Source: Cloeon dipterum
Taxonomy: Eukaryota > Arthropoda > Insecta > Ephemeroptera > Baetidae
NCBI RefSeq assembly: GCF_949628265.1
Contig: NC_088786.1
Coordinates: 19,551,681 to 19,615,680 of the forward strand
DNA: 64,000 bases
Direction of reading: 5' to 3'
Part shown: positions 12,369 through 25,395 of the stretch, piece by piece
Numbering within the stretch: position 1 is the first letter of the stretch
Layout: every line of letters starts with the position of its first letter
Notes under the pieces: model-generated
Told to the model about the DNA's origin: nothing
Database searches by the model: none
Seen by the model: only the letters and a program-made list of their open reading frames with translations
Position numbers and translations under genes: made by a program

Positions 12369-13404
12369 GTTAAATTTCAGGTTGTAAGTTCGCCAAAAGA
12401 GTCAGTTGGCAACCGAAACAGAAGACTGTATTTCCAGTAATCAAGATCTTGTCATGTCAGAAGCCAAGCAAATCCACAAGTGCACTGATGGGAAAATTGA
12501 TTATTTTGTCAATTTAATGAGTAAAAATTCCGCTGCTGATAAAAAAAGATAAAGATATCTTGGGTATTGGAAGGTGGGAATTATTGAATTCATGTTAATT
12601 TGTAGGGCATTTTTCGATTCGACGATTATAGCGATTTATGGGATCGTAAAATTTAGGGAAAAAGAAATTAATTTTTCCAATGGCCTGGTAGACAGCTCAG
12701 AAAACGCAAATATTGCTTGAAATTATTTTCAGCTATTTTAAATTTTATAAGCCATCGTCTAAAATTCAGGCACATTTGTGGAAGATAAAAATGGACATAG
12801 TAAGGATTTTTAACCTTCCGAGCTCCATGAATCGCAAACTAGGTACTCGGTCAAATCAGAAATTTCCCCCTTTTCTTATCTAGTTTAATAGAACACGATA
12901 TCAATAATATCGCCAAAAACTAAAACGTGGAGTGTCCATATGAGAGGCTTTTCACCTTCAGGAATCCATCAGTGTGCTTTTAACTTGATTTGCCTTTCTG
13001 TGTACATATGTATTTATCGCTGTTCACGGCTTCCTCTAATTAAATAATTCCTCTTTAAATGTTTCATTTTGTGTTAGAAACTCCTCTACACAAGGATTGA
13101 AACCCGAGGTTTTAAAAAATCAACAGTTTTATTTATGACTGTATATAATTATATAACTTGTGCAGTTTCACCTCTTAATAAAGTGGCAAAAATATCGACA
13201 GTATGCTAATCTTTCAAGTTTAAAACAACTTTTGCTACTTGGACTAGCTCTGTGATGGAACATAATAATGCCGGAAAATTTCATATACTATACTATTAGC
13301 TGGTAAGTTTAGGTCTAATCTGACGAAAAACCAATAAATTTGATTGGGAAAGGGACCTAACACGGTGTGTCATAACAAGATTGGCATCAGCGCGGTGAGC
13401 AAAG
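12369..13404. other. Convergent intergenic region (ceramidase / MPC1)
   Basis: The 3' ends of ceramidase (plus) and MPC1 (minus) face each other here. TTTATT at 13128-13133 reads AATAAA on the minus strand and is a plausible MPC1 polyadenylation signal, about 270 bases past its stop. No further gene is seen. Confidence 0.5.
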
Positions 13405-14008
13405 TTACTTTTGTACTTGTACAGGTTCAGCTGCTTCGACAGGCTCCTCGGGCTTGCTCAGGTAGTTGTAATTGACGAACCTGTAGCCCTGGGTGAGCTG
13501 TGCGGCCTCGTTGGTGAAGTGGCACGCGAACAGCAGCATGTTCCTCGGCTGCACTTTCCACGCGAAACGCATGAAAATCATCGAGTACAGGCACAGAGCT
13601 GAATAGGAAAAATATTTAAATTTTTGAGATAAAAATTAGCACATATTTACCTAATGTCATTTTGCCGCTGATGAACTTCGGGTCTTTTTTCGTGTCGGCG
13701 ATCGCAGCGATTGGAATGCCCCAGTTTGCGACAGGTCCCCAGAAATGTGTGCTGAAATTTGGGAAATTTAATTATAAATCACAGATGGTGTGTGCCATCG
13801 ATGAGAAGAGTGATATGACCTTCAAAGAGACCTTCGGATCCGTCGGCAGACGAGAGATCCTTTACATAATATACTTGGCCACTCAATTTCATATCTTTTC
13901 TCAACGATTCATAAATCGCGGGTATGTATACACGTACCTCATCAAATATTCTCTGAATTCTTTGCTTTTTAGTTGGTCTAAGCCTTTCTTGATTAGTGTC
14001 GATGCCAT
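13405..14008 (-). CDS. Mpc1: Mitochondrial pyruvate carrier 1
   Basis: MPC1 pairs with MPC2 in the inner mitochondrial membrane to import pyruvate into the matrix. Three exons (13938-14008, 13651-13751, 13405-13598) join in frame to give 121 residues, close to the usual 105-120. Family blocks are clear: [20 protein letters not shown] near the N terminus, [48 protein letters not shown], and [13 protein letters not shown]. Two to three helices are expected. The tail is slightly extended and Glu/Val-rich ([15 protein letters not shown]). The start ATG at 14006-14008 is directly followed by the conserved amphipathic start region. A perfect 14-bp palindrome lies about 125 bases upstream. Confidence 0.96.
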
Positions 14009-15069
14009 CTCGGTTGAATCTCAGACTGTTTTGGAGTAAAAAGATCGAAAAATGTGGAGCAATCGACTGATGCTCTCTGTTTACGAATGACGACGGCCTG
14101 AGACTGACCGACTGAATCTTCGTTGCAGAGTTGCCAACGTTGGCAGCTCACTGTTGAAGATCGAATTACACTAAAATTTGATAGGATCAGAAGTTAAAAA
14201 CAAAGATTGACTTTTGACTTAACTAAATTACTTCAAAGATAAGTAAATACAAAACGAAGATTAGGAAAAATAAATTGGACCTTATTATGTCTTTTAGTTG
14301 TGAGTTAAACTAAAATGCTGTCAATTAAGTATTTTGGAGTTTAGTCCATATCCATACACAATTCATTAATTCTTATGGAAAACACAACCAGTTTAAAAAG
14401 GGAAAATAATGTGTTCAAAAAGTAAAAATGCGTGATATTTACATCGGAAACATTTTTAATTTAAAACATATAACCACAATGATTTAGAGGTGGTTTACAC
14501 ACGATGACACGGCTGATTGAAAAAATATAAAAATAAGAATACTATATTGCTTCTCTTGTCGTGAAACGCGTGAAGCATAAGCTTAACATTTTTGTAGTCA
14601 TCAAACTAAATTAAACCTCTGAGAATATATTTTTTAAAACATACACTGATTTCCTAACAGATTCCAACGCTCCACAATTTTAAGAACAAGTAACAAACCA
14701 ACCGCAGAATTTAAGAGATAAAACTTTTTGGCGACAGGATATTGTATAAAAATATTTCATAGATTTGGTCCGCACAACTCTTTGCACAACTAAATGCTAC
14801 GGAAAATTGGAAGAGAACAGTGTCACGGTGGATTGCTCTGGAACAAACTTTTCTGAGGTGACAAAAACCAGCTTCGATCCAATCCTAAGACCTCCTTTGC
14901 TGCCAGAATCACACGCACATCAATGAGTTGCATGTAAATCTACTGTTGTACTTCCTGAAAAAATATGCAGTAAATTAATAGAACTGTGAACCCTCAAATT
15001 GACATCTTTTATCAATCACTATCTAATGGTCGCAAAAAAGTGTCAGACAAAAAATATGTTTGCGTACAT
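14009..15069. other. MPC1 promoter side and NADK 3' flank
   Basis: This holds the MPC1 upstream region (including the palindrome at 14132-14145) and the downstream flank of the minus-strand NAD kinase gene, whose stop is at 15070-15072. No coding gene is seen. Confidence 0.5.
14132..14145. promoter_or_regulatory. Perfect 14-bp palindrome upstream of MPC1
   Basis: TGCCAACGTTGGCA is a perfect palindrome, about 125 bases upstream of the MPC1 start codon. Its position suggests a dimeric transcription-factor site or promoter element. The factor is unknown. Confidence 0.35.
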
Positions 15070-17893
15070 TTAACTGTCAATCTGCTCAGACTGCTCCAAG
15101 GAGTCGAGGGTGTCGTTGGAGCTGGACTGCGTGAGGTCGGACAGCTCGTCCAGGTGCTTCTGTCTCTTGCGCACGTTCCAGTGGAGACACTCAGCCAGCG
15201 AGTCGAACCAGTCTGAAATCTGGTCTTGCGCGCAGATCGAAGGCACCGGGTAAATGGAGGTGGTCACCCTCAGACTGGAAAAAAGAACAATCATTTATAA
15301 TTGTTGGCGAGGGCGGAAAGCAACAAAAAGCGGAAGAGTCAGAGGAGCAGCAATCACCAAAACCAAAAACAGGCTAAAACACACGCGGGGCAGACAACCA
15401 CCAAGAATGAGGACCAAGTTCCGATAGATCCCAATCTACTTTGAATACATTTATAGGGTTTCCAGCCGTCCAGGTTAAATTCTGGAGTCTACGACAGTTT
15501 TTTGGGAAGAAGGACGTGAGAATATTTAAGATAATGAAGTCTAAATAGTGAAATAGTTTTTAACAGGGCTGTGAATTTTGGACGTACTTTTCTTTGTTAA
15601 ATAATCGACGCATTTAAGATGTTTTTGGGGTAAAATACTCGATTTGGATTGTTGATCAACAAAATTGATAAATAAATACAATCGGAAAAATATCAAACTA
15701 CAAAATTCTTACATTTTGGAAACATAATTTCATGTAAATGACAGATAAAAAACGATGAAATATATTCTATTATTTTACATATTTTCTCAATCTTTTTAAT
15801 TTTTCCATATTTATATTCTTTAATGGCTGGATTTTTTTATTTTGAAATAAAAAATTAAAAGAAGCTAGGGTTATTAGTAATCCAACACAGTTTCTGTACA
15901 ATGTTAATTTGTTGGATTCTTGTATCAAGGAATTATAATTGGCTAAGTATGTCTGTATGTATGTGCAATTTAATCTAAATTTTCTGGCTTAAAAGTACTA
16001 TCCCTGACTAAACACATTTTTTTTTTTAATTTTTACTATAAACTCCTAACCTCTTGAGCTTTTGAGGGGCCTGATTTTAGCAATGGAACCAAAAATTCAT
16101 TCGATGACGGATTTTTTATGATGATTTTGGAGTTTTAGCAATTTAAGACTATTTTTACTTTGGTTCAAATTGCATTATTCGTGCTCATTTGATTTTACAT
16201 GACGATTAGAAAAAGTCCATTATCTAATTTTTACAACTCCAAATGCGCGAATAGTTATGTAGCCCTCAATTCTAAACATAATATAAGTTTGACAAGTTTT
16301 TAGACGTCCTTTATGTGCCTTTTTTCATTAAAATAAAGGGAAGAAAATTAAACAATTATTTGCTTTACAATTAATCATAAAGCCATTTAAAATCTATATC
16401 GGTTTAAATTTTTTCAATTTATATAAAAATAGACATCACTGGAGGTGGTTGAAAACCCTTTGGATTGTGAATGCGTGTTTCAGAATTCACACCTATCTCC
16501 TTGGCGCAACTCTTGCTGGTATCGTCCGTCAAAACTGACGCATGCTGTGCTACGAGCATCATTGCTCAACATTATCTGCAACATAAAGATGGTGCTACCC
16601 TAGTCAAAACTACTTTTCAACGGCAAGATACAAATTGAAATCGTTCAATTATTGCTGCTCGCATCTGCTAAACATGTGCTCCCGGGCCGGTGACGTTAGA
16701 CACTAACTAAAAAGGACGGACAAAAAATAGCAACGGTGCGAGTGTGGACAGGTTACATTTGGTTCAGGGCTTACCTATCACCATGCTTTAACTCTTGTCT
16801 GTTTCTCCCATCAAAGGACACCCACGAGGTATTTCTGCTATCAGGAGACACTGAAATCTTCACATGGGATTTTGGTCATGATAATTATTTTCAATGCGTA
16901 AAAATACAGGCAAAGTCTTATGAAAACAAACAATGTTAAAGGAGTCATTTTAATTTCCATAGAATTAATGGGATATAACCACTAAACCAATAAGCATAAT
17001 TTTTAAAATTATATCTGTCGCACAGAAAATATGAAAAATTAATTTTGAATGCAAGCATTTTAAAATGCCCCAAATAGGACCTGAATTTTCAGTCACCCCT
17101 GCAGACCTGGAAGTCAGACTTTTTCACAAACATATATGTTTCACATTTTTTAATTTGATTTTGGCCCATTACCATTTCTTCAACAATAGTAATATTACGG
17201 AAATTACAATAACTGTATTTGAAGCCAGCTAAATGAAATTTTGAACACTAGATTTTATTACTTTTGACATTTGCCGCATTTTTGTTTATAAAAATTATTG
17301 AATTTTTAAAGTGTTAAAAAGAAAATTTAAATCTGTGTGGAATTATTTTTTCAAGACTGATGTTAAAAAGATGAGATACAAATTAAAAACGCTCAAGGAA
17401 ATATTTTCTTGGGTTTTTTTTATCAGTCTGAAGTCTGAAGCAATTTTATATCTTTTTTTTTTGTGGAAAAAAATACAAATATCATTAAACATAATCAGTT
17501 AATAGGCACTAAAGTGAGACAACTAAGGTGGAAAATTTTAGAAACATGTAATATGGGGGCTATAAACAATATCTGGATGAAACAGGTTTAAACTGGTGAA
17601 TTCCAGAAAAATTACGATAAGATTTTGTGGAAAGAAATTTACCTTGAGTTCGACGCCAGCAGGAACAACAATTGGTCTGAAGGAAAGCGAGTGGGGGCAG
17701 ATGGGGGTGACCATGATGGCAGGCACGCTGGGGTGGATCATCGAAGCGCCGGCGGCAACTGCGTAGGCTGTGCTACCCGTCGGAGTTGACACGATCAAAC
17801 CTACAATAGACAACACGTTGAATTTTCACAATTGGAAATTTTCTAGAAGTTATGCAAAGCTTACGATTTTGTCCATCTTAATCATTCCAACAA

Positions 17894-17955
<62 letters not shown>

Positions 17956-20900
17956 AAAACAGCAAAAAAGTCCGCGGGTGCATAACAGCAAAATATGTCC
18001 AAATTTGTCTTGGGACTATGAAAATATTGGAAATAAATGAAACCAGGTTTCATCCTCGCTGCTACGAAAATGTTAAAATCGAAAGTTTATGAATGAAAAG
18101 TTTTTTAAAAAAAAGTTAAGAAATTTGAGTTAAAATTAAGTTATTGCTGTTTTAATTATTTTAAAAACAGCCATTAAGTCAAGAGATATTTCCTGAATAA
18201 AAACACTACAAACAATCTTTTTTCCCTATTGTCTCCCATTTAGCCAAACCTTGCTGGAAGGATGATTCTATTAAAATCCGCAAATAAAATATTAATTTAA
18301 TCTTAATTTAGTCCGTTTATTTTATATTCGCCTAATTTTGGGAACGTTTATTAAAATTAAATTCAATTACCGTCTCCTTGGACAGAGGTGATGTGTTTGC
18401 CGTCAAGGAAGAGGTCAATGTTGGAGAGGTACGGCGACGGCCCCCGGTCGATAACTACCTCGTTCAGCACCAGCAGGTTAGTGGACGGCACGAGTCCTTT
18501 CTCTTCGTCCTTGCGCATGATGATGCACCTGAGACGGCTGCGCAGGGTGAGAGCGGCGTAGCCCTCCAGCACGTTGGTCACCTGGTCCTGGAAGTTCTCG
18601 AACTCGAACGGTGTGAGAAAGCCGAGAGATCCCAAGTGGAACGCCATTACGGGCGGAACCGATTGCTGAAATTACATCGTGCAGCTACTTTATTTGCTCA
18701 TCACAGACTGACTCAGCATACTAAAAGAGAAGGGATTACCAGGTACAAAAATAATTTGTACACGTTCTTAAAATGACATGGAATTATATCTAGATCAATG
18801 CGATAGTCATTATTTACTTGTAACCGGTCGGGCTTGAATAATAGAGGGCCTGTCTGGGGCGAGGTGAAAAGAATGTCACTACACGCAGTGCGCCAATATT
18901 TATTAACATACTTGAAAGAGCAAGCTGGCGTAGAGCAGCGTGCCGTCACCGCCCAGGCAGATGATGAAGTCGATTTTGTCTGTCAAATCATCCTTGCCGT
19001 CTTGAAAAGTCATTAGCTTGTCCTTGACCGTTTGGAAACTGCTGTTGGCCTGCAGCATCGAGTCGTCCATGACCGAGTGCTCCACGAACACCACCATGTT
19101 TTTCTCCTGAACACACACAAAATATTATTCATTACGATTTGGACGGGAGATTTGCGTTTGCCGGAAGTTGTGTTTTGTTAATCAATAATTCGCTGTATTT
19201 TGAGGGAAAATTGAATTAAAATTGTGGTTCAGCATAGGGCTGTTTTTTTCTTTATTTTTGTTATGATAATTATCTTACAAGGAAACTTATAGTTTACAGT
19301 TTTTGGCGGAAACCTTGAATTTGGGTAGCCTTTCCAGATATAAACCACATATATGCAAAGGTGAAAATTTTTCGATTCAACCAAGTTAATTGAAAATGTA
19401 AAAACTAGGCAAATAATTAATTTTTTCTTACAGGACAAATTTCTTACAGAAAAAATGTAAGTCAGCTCAGAATATTTCAAAACATGATCTTGAACTGCTA
19501 ACGAACTATTTGCATATTTCCCAGCAAAAGCATTAGGGACTTGCTTGGAAAATAAAAAATTACCCACTCACACATTTTGACAATTATTTCAAAAATTCTG
19601 ATAATCTGGGGAAGCGAAAATTATTTTTTTACTTTATCGCCTTTATCGGAAAACCACTGAAGTTGAAAATATTCATCCTTTTTTCAAATAAATCTAGAGA
19701 TTGAAAAAATGTTGAAATCTCGCAGACTCATAAATCTATATAATTTTAGTTAAATTTTTTACTAGGACAATTAAATTCCAATCAAAATTAATTGTATTAT
19801 TGATTAATTATGCAAATATTAAATTAATGTCAATATTTTGAATAATCATGCAAAACATCACGACGTGAAACTATTTTTCCTACATTTTTTTACGTGACAC
19901 AAGAGCCAAAGGAAAATATTAAAAATAGCTGCGGTTGGTCCAGTCTGCGTCTGCAACCTGAAACCGTTTTAAAACGTCCTGAGGTCAGGCGCGTGTGTGG
20001 AGCGAGTTTTTAGGCAGCAGAAAAAATTAAAAAAGCGTAGCCCGCACCTTTATCAGCCAGTGCACCAGTTGGACGAAGGGGGACAGAACGGAGGCGTCCC
20101 TCACTTTTTTGATCACCAGTACAGTGAGGGGCGGTTTGTACCATGTCAGGCGCTGGCTGGCCGGATCTTGAATCGTCCTGAAAAGCGGGGCCAAAGTCAG
20201 TGAGTGGTCTCCCACGCCAAATGTTAAGAGAAGGCTCGCGGGTGGGTGTGTTAGGTGCTAATTTGCATGTTGGAACTCGTCTCATTTTTTTTCTGCAAAG
20301 CACTTTTCCAAGGGGAAATAAAACAAACAATTAGGGGAGAGCTGAGACAAACGCAACCCACTTACATCACCATAGCAGAATTTTTCATGATACGACCACA
20401 AGGGCCAAACTGCTGCACTGGACTGGGAGCATTTAATGATCGGGTACGCCTGAAACATTAACGGATAGGTGCCGTAAGAAACAACCTCATCAGGATACAC
20501 ATATATATGTATTTAACAACACACAAGGAAGGGAATTCATACTGAAAAAACGGATGTTTGTGGCTACAGTCGCGGGCAGCTAAATAAAAAAAATGTAAAA
20601 GACTTACCAGGAGGAAAAAGATTTTCTAAATTACGAAAACATTAACACTAAACAACATCTGGCTGCTGATTGTGAGCTTTTGCAGTCAGCTGTTCATCTA
20701 GTCTCTCTACCGGGACGGGAGAATGTGTCACGTTGCGGGTAAAATAATGCGAGAGCAGGCAGGTTTGTTTCGATATCTGAGATCGTGCCTTATATATAAA
20801 TAAAAAAGAAGGTGCGACATGCTCATAAAACAAATCTTTACGACAGTACAGTCAATTAGGAAATACAACTAGGACGGTACACAAGCTGTAAACCGATGCA

Positions 20901-23900
20901 AGTTATATATAAAATATTATAGGAAATTGCTGTCTATGATAAAATACGAATTCCAAGATGCAATTACGAGCGAGAAGAGTGCAAAAATAGATGAATCGTG
21001 TCGGATCATTCAGTCGGTGCAACAAGCGTTTGCTATGTTCTCACCTGGCTATCTGGTCATGCACAATAAAAGAGAGGCAAACAACACAAAAGGATTGCAG
21101 CGGCAGCAGCAGCGACAATAGTGAAAATTTGAGTGCGAGAGCTAGAGCAGACAAAGTGCAGAACAGAAAAATGAGGATGGTTGGTTGGATGGGTGAGGTG
21201 TGCGGACAACAAAGTGTACCTGCGATCCTGCGCCTTTTGTTGGTCCATCTCGCCGCCGCAGCTGCACGTTTCGCACTTATTGCGCGGTGTCGGGCTAGTA
21301 ACAGTAAAAAATAACAAAAGTCGCTTTCAGCTTACTCAGTCAAGCTAATTGCACACAAAAATTCATCGTCGCCGGCGCATTGTGAGTGTGTGCAGTGCAC
21401 GAGATGCCAACGCGGATCTCCGCCCCGAAATGTGCTTCGCAACAATGGCGCGCGGGTAATTGCCGCTGACGACGACAGCCTTGGCGAATGCAAAAAACGG
21501 AGGAAAATCCAGAGTCAGCACGCAGGAGGTACGTACAAAAAATGGAAATCCGCGCTGGCACCTGGCGAGCTCGGGCAGCGGGCGGATTCCTCGAGCCACG
21601 CCGCCGCGCTGACAGGGAAAACTTATTTTGCGTCGGTCGGTCGGTCGGGTGTCCCGATAAATCACGCACCGTGTCCGAGCAGGGGATTAATTTTGAAAGA
21701 GCGGCGCGTCACTGCAGACACCGTTGTGAATCGGCTCGCGGAGAACGTAACTTGCAAGTTCAAAGAGTCAATGACCCGCACGCCGCGCGTTGTGGTAGTA
21801 CCTTCGGGGCCGAACCAGTCAGCCAGCAGCTGATACTCACATAATATATATAATAAAAGGAATTCTTTCTCTCTTTCTCTTTCTCACTCTCGTTACTAGC
21901 GAGGAAATAAAAGTGCACGATTGAATTTCGCGATAGGTGCGGAGGAGTCACTCGATCGCGGCCCGCGTAACTCGACGCGGCTGGGAAATCGCTCGCGCGC
22001 CGCCGAGAGTTGTAAATATAATGAATGCCTGCACATTGTTGCCTTTTACCACCACCACCACGGCGGGTGCATCAATGCAAGATCGCATGAAGTGCACACT
22101 TAATTTTAGCCCTGGCCGCATTGCAAGTTCGTCAATCCGCGTTTGAACAGGCTTGCAGTAGCACTCGTCCAAAAATTGCAATCTTGTGTTAGAATGCACT
22201 CCTAAATCATACTATTAAAATAATGAAAAGACGGAAAATTTAAAATTCTTACTAGAATTGAATTACAAGAACGTGTATTTTCAAAAGTAGGACGGAATAA
22301 AAATTTATGTAAAAATGAAATCAAGTAGATAAGCTAAAAAAATATGAATTTTCCTTTAAATGAAACAAGGAAATAGATAAGAAACCATATATGAGGCTAT
22401 TTATTTATTCATTTAAAAATATATTTTAAAATAGCTATACTTCCGAAGTAAAACAAGCTCAAACAGAATAAATAGCAAAAGAAAATAATGTTGCACCGTT
22501 TCTATTTGCTGTTTCGGCCCCGCAGGCCTGAGCTGGGTATTATTATAACCTCAAAACCAAATATATATGTTTTATCACAGTGTATGCTGCTGTGAATTCT
22601 GAATCAATGGTCGTTGATAACGTCTGACTCAAGCGAAGAAGAGAAACGAGTCAAAATAGAGTGACGAAATCTCGTCAACCCCACTTGGGACAAAACTCCC
22701 TGTAAGAACGATTCAAGGAAGCCCAAATTCCATCCTTTTTTATTGAGCTTTTTCAGAGTGTAAATTCCTGCTCAGTACCACGAAAAAATCTTGAAAGCTG
22801 AAAACTGCTGGACTCCTGCTCAGTTATAAGAATTTAATGGCGAAGCAGTGCCGTGAAATAAATTTTCTCCCATTAAGAAATAAGTTTTAACTTTTAAATA
22901 AAAATCATATTCGTGCTGATGTCTCTACAAGAGTAGTAGTGCAACAAAACGTTAAACAAAATTATAAGAGAAACAGAATTCTAACTGTGTAGAAAAGCTA
23001 CACACATTTATCAGAATAACAGAGATTTTCAATCACTGCTTAGACGCAATTTAATACGAATGCTGCGCGATTCACGACTAAACCAGTCTGATTATGTTGA
23101 AACCACCGTCTATAAAAACACAATCCTTGGATTCCTTTTTTCCCATTGAATATCACTTCGTCCTAAAGTTAATTAAGATCTGCACAAAAAGCATCCAGTT
23201 CATAAATAGGGCTGTGAATTTGAGACGTTTTTTCGTTTTAAAGTCGAATTTATTTAGACGACTCATTTTTGGTGCTCAATAGGTGGTTTTAGACAGTTTC
23301 TGAGATGATTTAGACGCTTTTTGAAAAGTTAATTAAGCTAAATTCAATGGTTTATAATGAACAGGGTACTTTCACGAAAAATTTTTGTTGATATTTTTTT
23401 ATCAATTTGTAATTGTCTTCAGGAGTAATGCACAAACTGAAAAAAATGGTTTTAAAGCGGATAATTATATGTAGAAGTTTTGAGTTCTTCTTACGTGCCA
23501 TCATAACGAAAAAGGCAAAGTTTTTGAATTATTTACATTTTTCTCAACAGTAAATTGCGAAATTTCCTTGCTGGTTTTTTACACCATTAGAAAAGTTGAT
23601 AAAAAATTATTTTCAGGTTATACACATTTCTACAAAAATGTCCTGCTCTACCAGCATCAGCTACTGATTGTAATTTCAAAACAAATTTCAAACTGATGAA
23701 AACCTCGAGTGCATCTGCCTTTATGCCAGCATAAAATACTTTCTATATTATGATAGAAACGGACGGACTTGATCCTCGTTGCTAAATAGTTACTCCTTAA
23801 TTCCTCGTCATCATAATAGCGTGAAACAATATGATAAGCAATTTTAGCAGAATTAACCTTTGTTTATAGTGATGTATATACGCTTAAAGACGATTTTTGC

Positions 23901-25395
23901 AGTTTTAAACGTTTAAAGAAGATTTTAAGTGTAGTTCAAAAACCTTGTAAAATTTGATCTTCCAATGACGATTGGAAGCTCAAGAAAATACAGTTGACCG
24001 TCTAGAATTCACTGCCATACTCATAAACTTCGAAATAAATCGTAATATTGCGAAAGACAGTTAACCGTTTACTGACTGAGGGATAAAAAATAACAAGCAA
24101 ATGCGCACGTGGGAATGGGCCCATTACGTTTCAAACTCCAACAATATTCATCAAACTAATGCGTTGCAGAAAACGAAATGGAAAACACCGCAACAGTCAG
24201 TGGTTGTTTCAGACAAAACTGGATTTCAAGGATGCCGAGGATGCCAGAACGGACACGATAATGTTTCTTTTTAATGAGTGTAAAGAGAGTTGGGACACCC
24301 GCGGAGAGAAAATTGCCCATTACAGCCATCATAATTTATTTCGGCTTCTGTGCGGCGCAGAATAAAAAAAACGCAGGCCTAATGGAGACGTCGAATGCAC
24401 AAGCAATAAAATCAGGCGAAAGGAAGTTGAGAGGCGCGAACGGCATTCTAAAATTAAAAATGCAAATGACTCGGCGAGTGTGCGACGACTAGTTGCTCGC
24501 TTATCTGATTGTGAAATTTTTCCACGCCGTGCGCATCGAGAGCAAAATATAAATCTGTCAGTCGTGCCGCCGGTTCATCGAGATTGGAGAGCAACGAGAG
24601 GGATTTTTCTCCCGTCAGATCGTGACGGCACATTAAAAAAAATCGAGGAGAAAAATTGGGTCAAATTGATGACTAAGTAAGGGGTCTCTCCGATCGAAAC
24701 GCGCACCGAAATTTTGAGCACGTCTCAACCTACATTCTGGAGTTTACTGTTCAACACGGTGCACTAATTCATTTCATCTGGGCCGCACCTATTTAATAAA
24801 TCGGCTCTTTTCAGTCAGAGGAGCTGCATATCTCTTAAAAAAAATTCCTGGATATTTCTCGTTTGACAGCGCCTTTTATTATTTGCTTTCATCCCTCTCT
24901 GTTTGTTCAAGTGAGTGTACTTGACAACTAATCAGCCGCTGATTATTAGTTTTAGAGGCGCTGATTTGATATTCCCAGCTAGCTTGAAAGCAGTTTTGTT
25001 AAATAACGCTACCCTGAGCAGAAGAGAATTTTCTTAAACGAAATATTTACACAAATTATCAGTATCTATCTGAATATATTATCCTAAATCAATATAAGCG
25101 TTATTAGCATGACACAAAATATCATTTGTGACGAAATTGGGAGTAGGATAGCGCTTTGTAATATTCAGCCGCTGTGTCACTAAAAATGCCAATAGTGTGG
25201 TACAATAATTATTGCAAATTATTTTCACAGATTTAAAATTAAAGCAGCACACGTTGATAATATAGGGAAACAAAGCACTCACCTAAAAACCTTTTCCTGT
25301 ACTCGACCAACCACTGATTTCCGGTGTGTGGTGCCTGTGGAGTTGATTTCCATGCCGACCATCGCCTTGGCCAAGCTGAGATCACTTTCGTTCAT
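15070..25395 (-). CDS. NADK: NAD kinase, long isoform
   Basis: Cytosolic ATP-dependent NAD kinase, which makes NADP+ from NAD+. Eight exons in transcript order: 25283-25395, 20366-20449, 20048-20177, 18912-19106, 18371-18665, 17643-17800, 16775-16857, 15070-15274. They keep phase throughout and give about 420 residues. Seen motifs: [35 protein letters not shown], the catalytic [10 protein letters not shown] (residues about 161-170), [16 protein letters not shown], and [10 protein letters not shown]. It ends in the typical SDWFDSL and [12 protein letters not shown]. The start ([12 protein letters not shown]) is the least certain part. The same frame is open further upstream, and TTTAG just before the ATG could be an acceptor. 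The large 5' introns (20450-25282) hold candidate promoter DNA and a second first exon at 21220. Confidence 0.93.
15564..15655 (+). repeat. Dispersed repeat family R, copy 1
   Basis: Begins CAGGGCTGTGAATTTTGGACG and continues with a T-rich stretch and TCGACG-like words. Related starts occur at 23207, 44490 and, on the minus strand, at 62462-62480 and 62884-62902. The CAGGG start resembles hAT-type termini, but no partner terminus was established. Confidence 0.5.
17896..17950. repeat. (AT)n microsatellite
   Basis: About 27 perfect AT units inside an NADK intron. The open frames across it are artefacts of the repeat. Confidence 0.98.
21220..21248 (-). CDS. NADK: Alternative first coding exon of NAD kinase
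   Basis: A short exon begins with an ATG in good context (gcgagATGG) and reads MDQQKAQDR plus AG before a strong donor (gtacac). It ends in the same phase as the 25283-25395 exon, and joining it to 20449 gives [11 protein letters not shown]. The shape resembles vertebrate NADK just before its RTRSL block. A CpG-rich region lies immediately upstream, as expected for a second promoter. The isoform would have about 392 residues. The phase match is seen directly; use as a promoter or exon is inferred. Confidence 0.55.
21249..22150 (-). promoter_or_regulatory. CpG-rich block, likely internal NADK promoter
   Basis: GC- and CpG-rich sequence directly upstream of the alternative NADK first exon, in contrast to the AT-rich introns on both sides. 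It carries many overlapping open frames on both strands, none with a domain, as GC-rich promoter DNA often does. A CACCACCACCAC-like run at about 22050 encodes a spurious His stretch. Confidence 0.4.
23207..23300 (+). repeat. Dispersed repeat family R, copy 2
   Basis: Begins TAGGGCTGTGAATTTGAGACG, then a T-rich stretch and repeated TTTAGACG words. It matches the family R starts at 15564 and 44490. It lies in the first NADK intron. Confidence 0.5.

Noticed and set aside
15276..17642. NADK exons 6 and 8 joined directly
   Set aside because: The phases do not match and a conserved family block would be missing. The small exon at 16775-16857 supplies it ([15 protein letters not shown]).
22040..22070. 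Poly-His coding stretch
   Set aside because: It arises from a short CAC repeat in the CpG-rich NADK block without gene structure around it.
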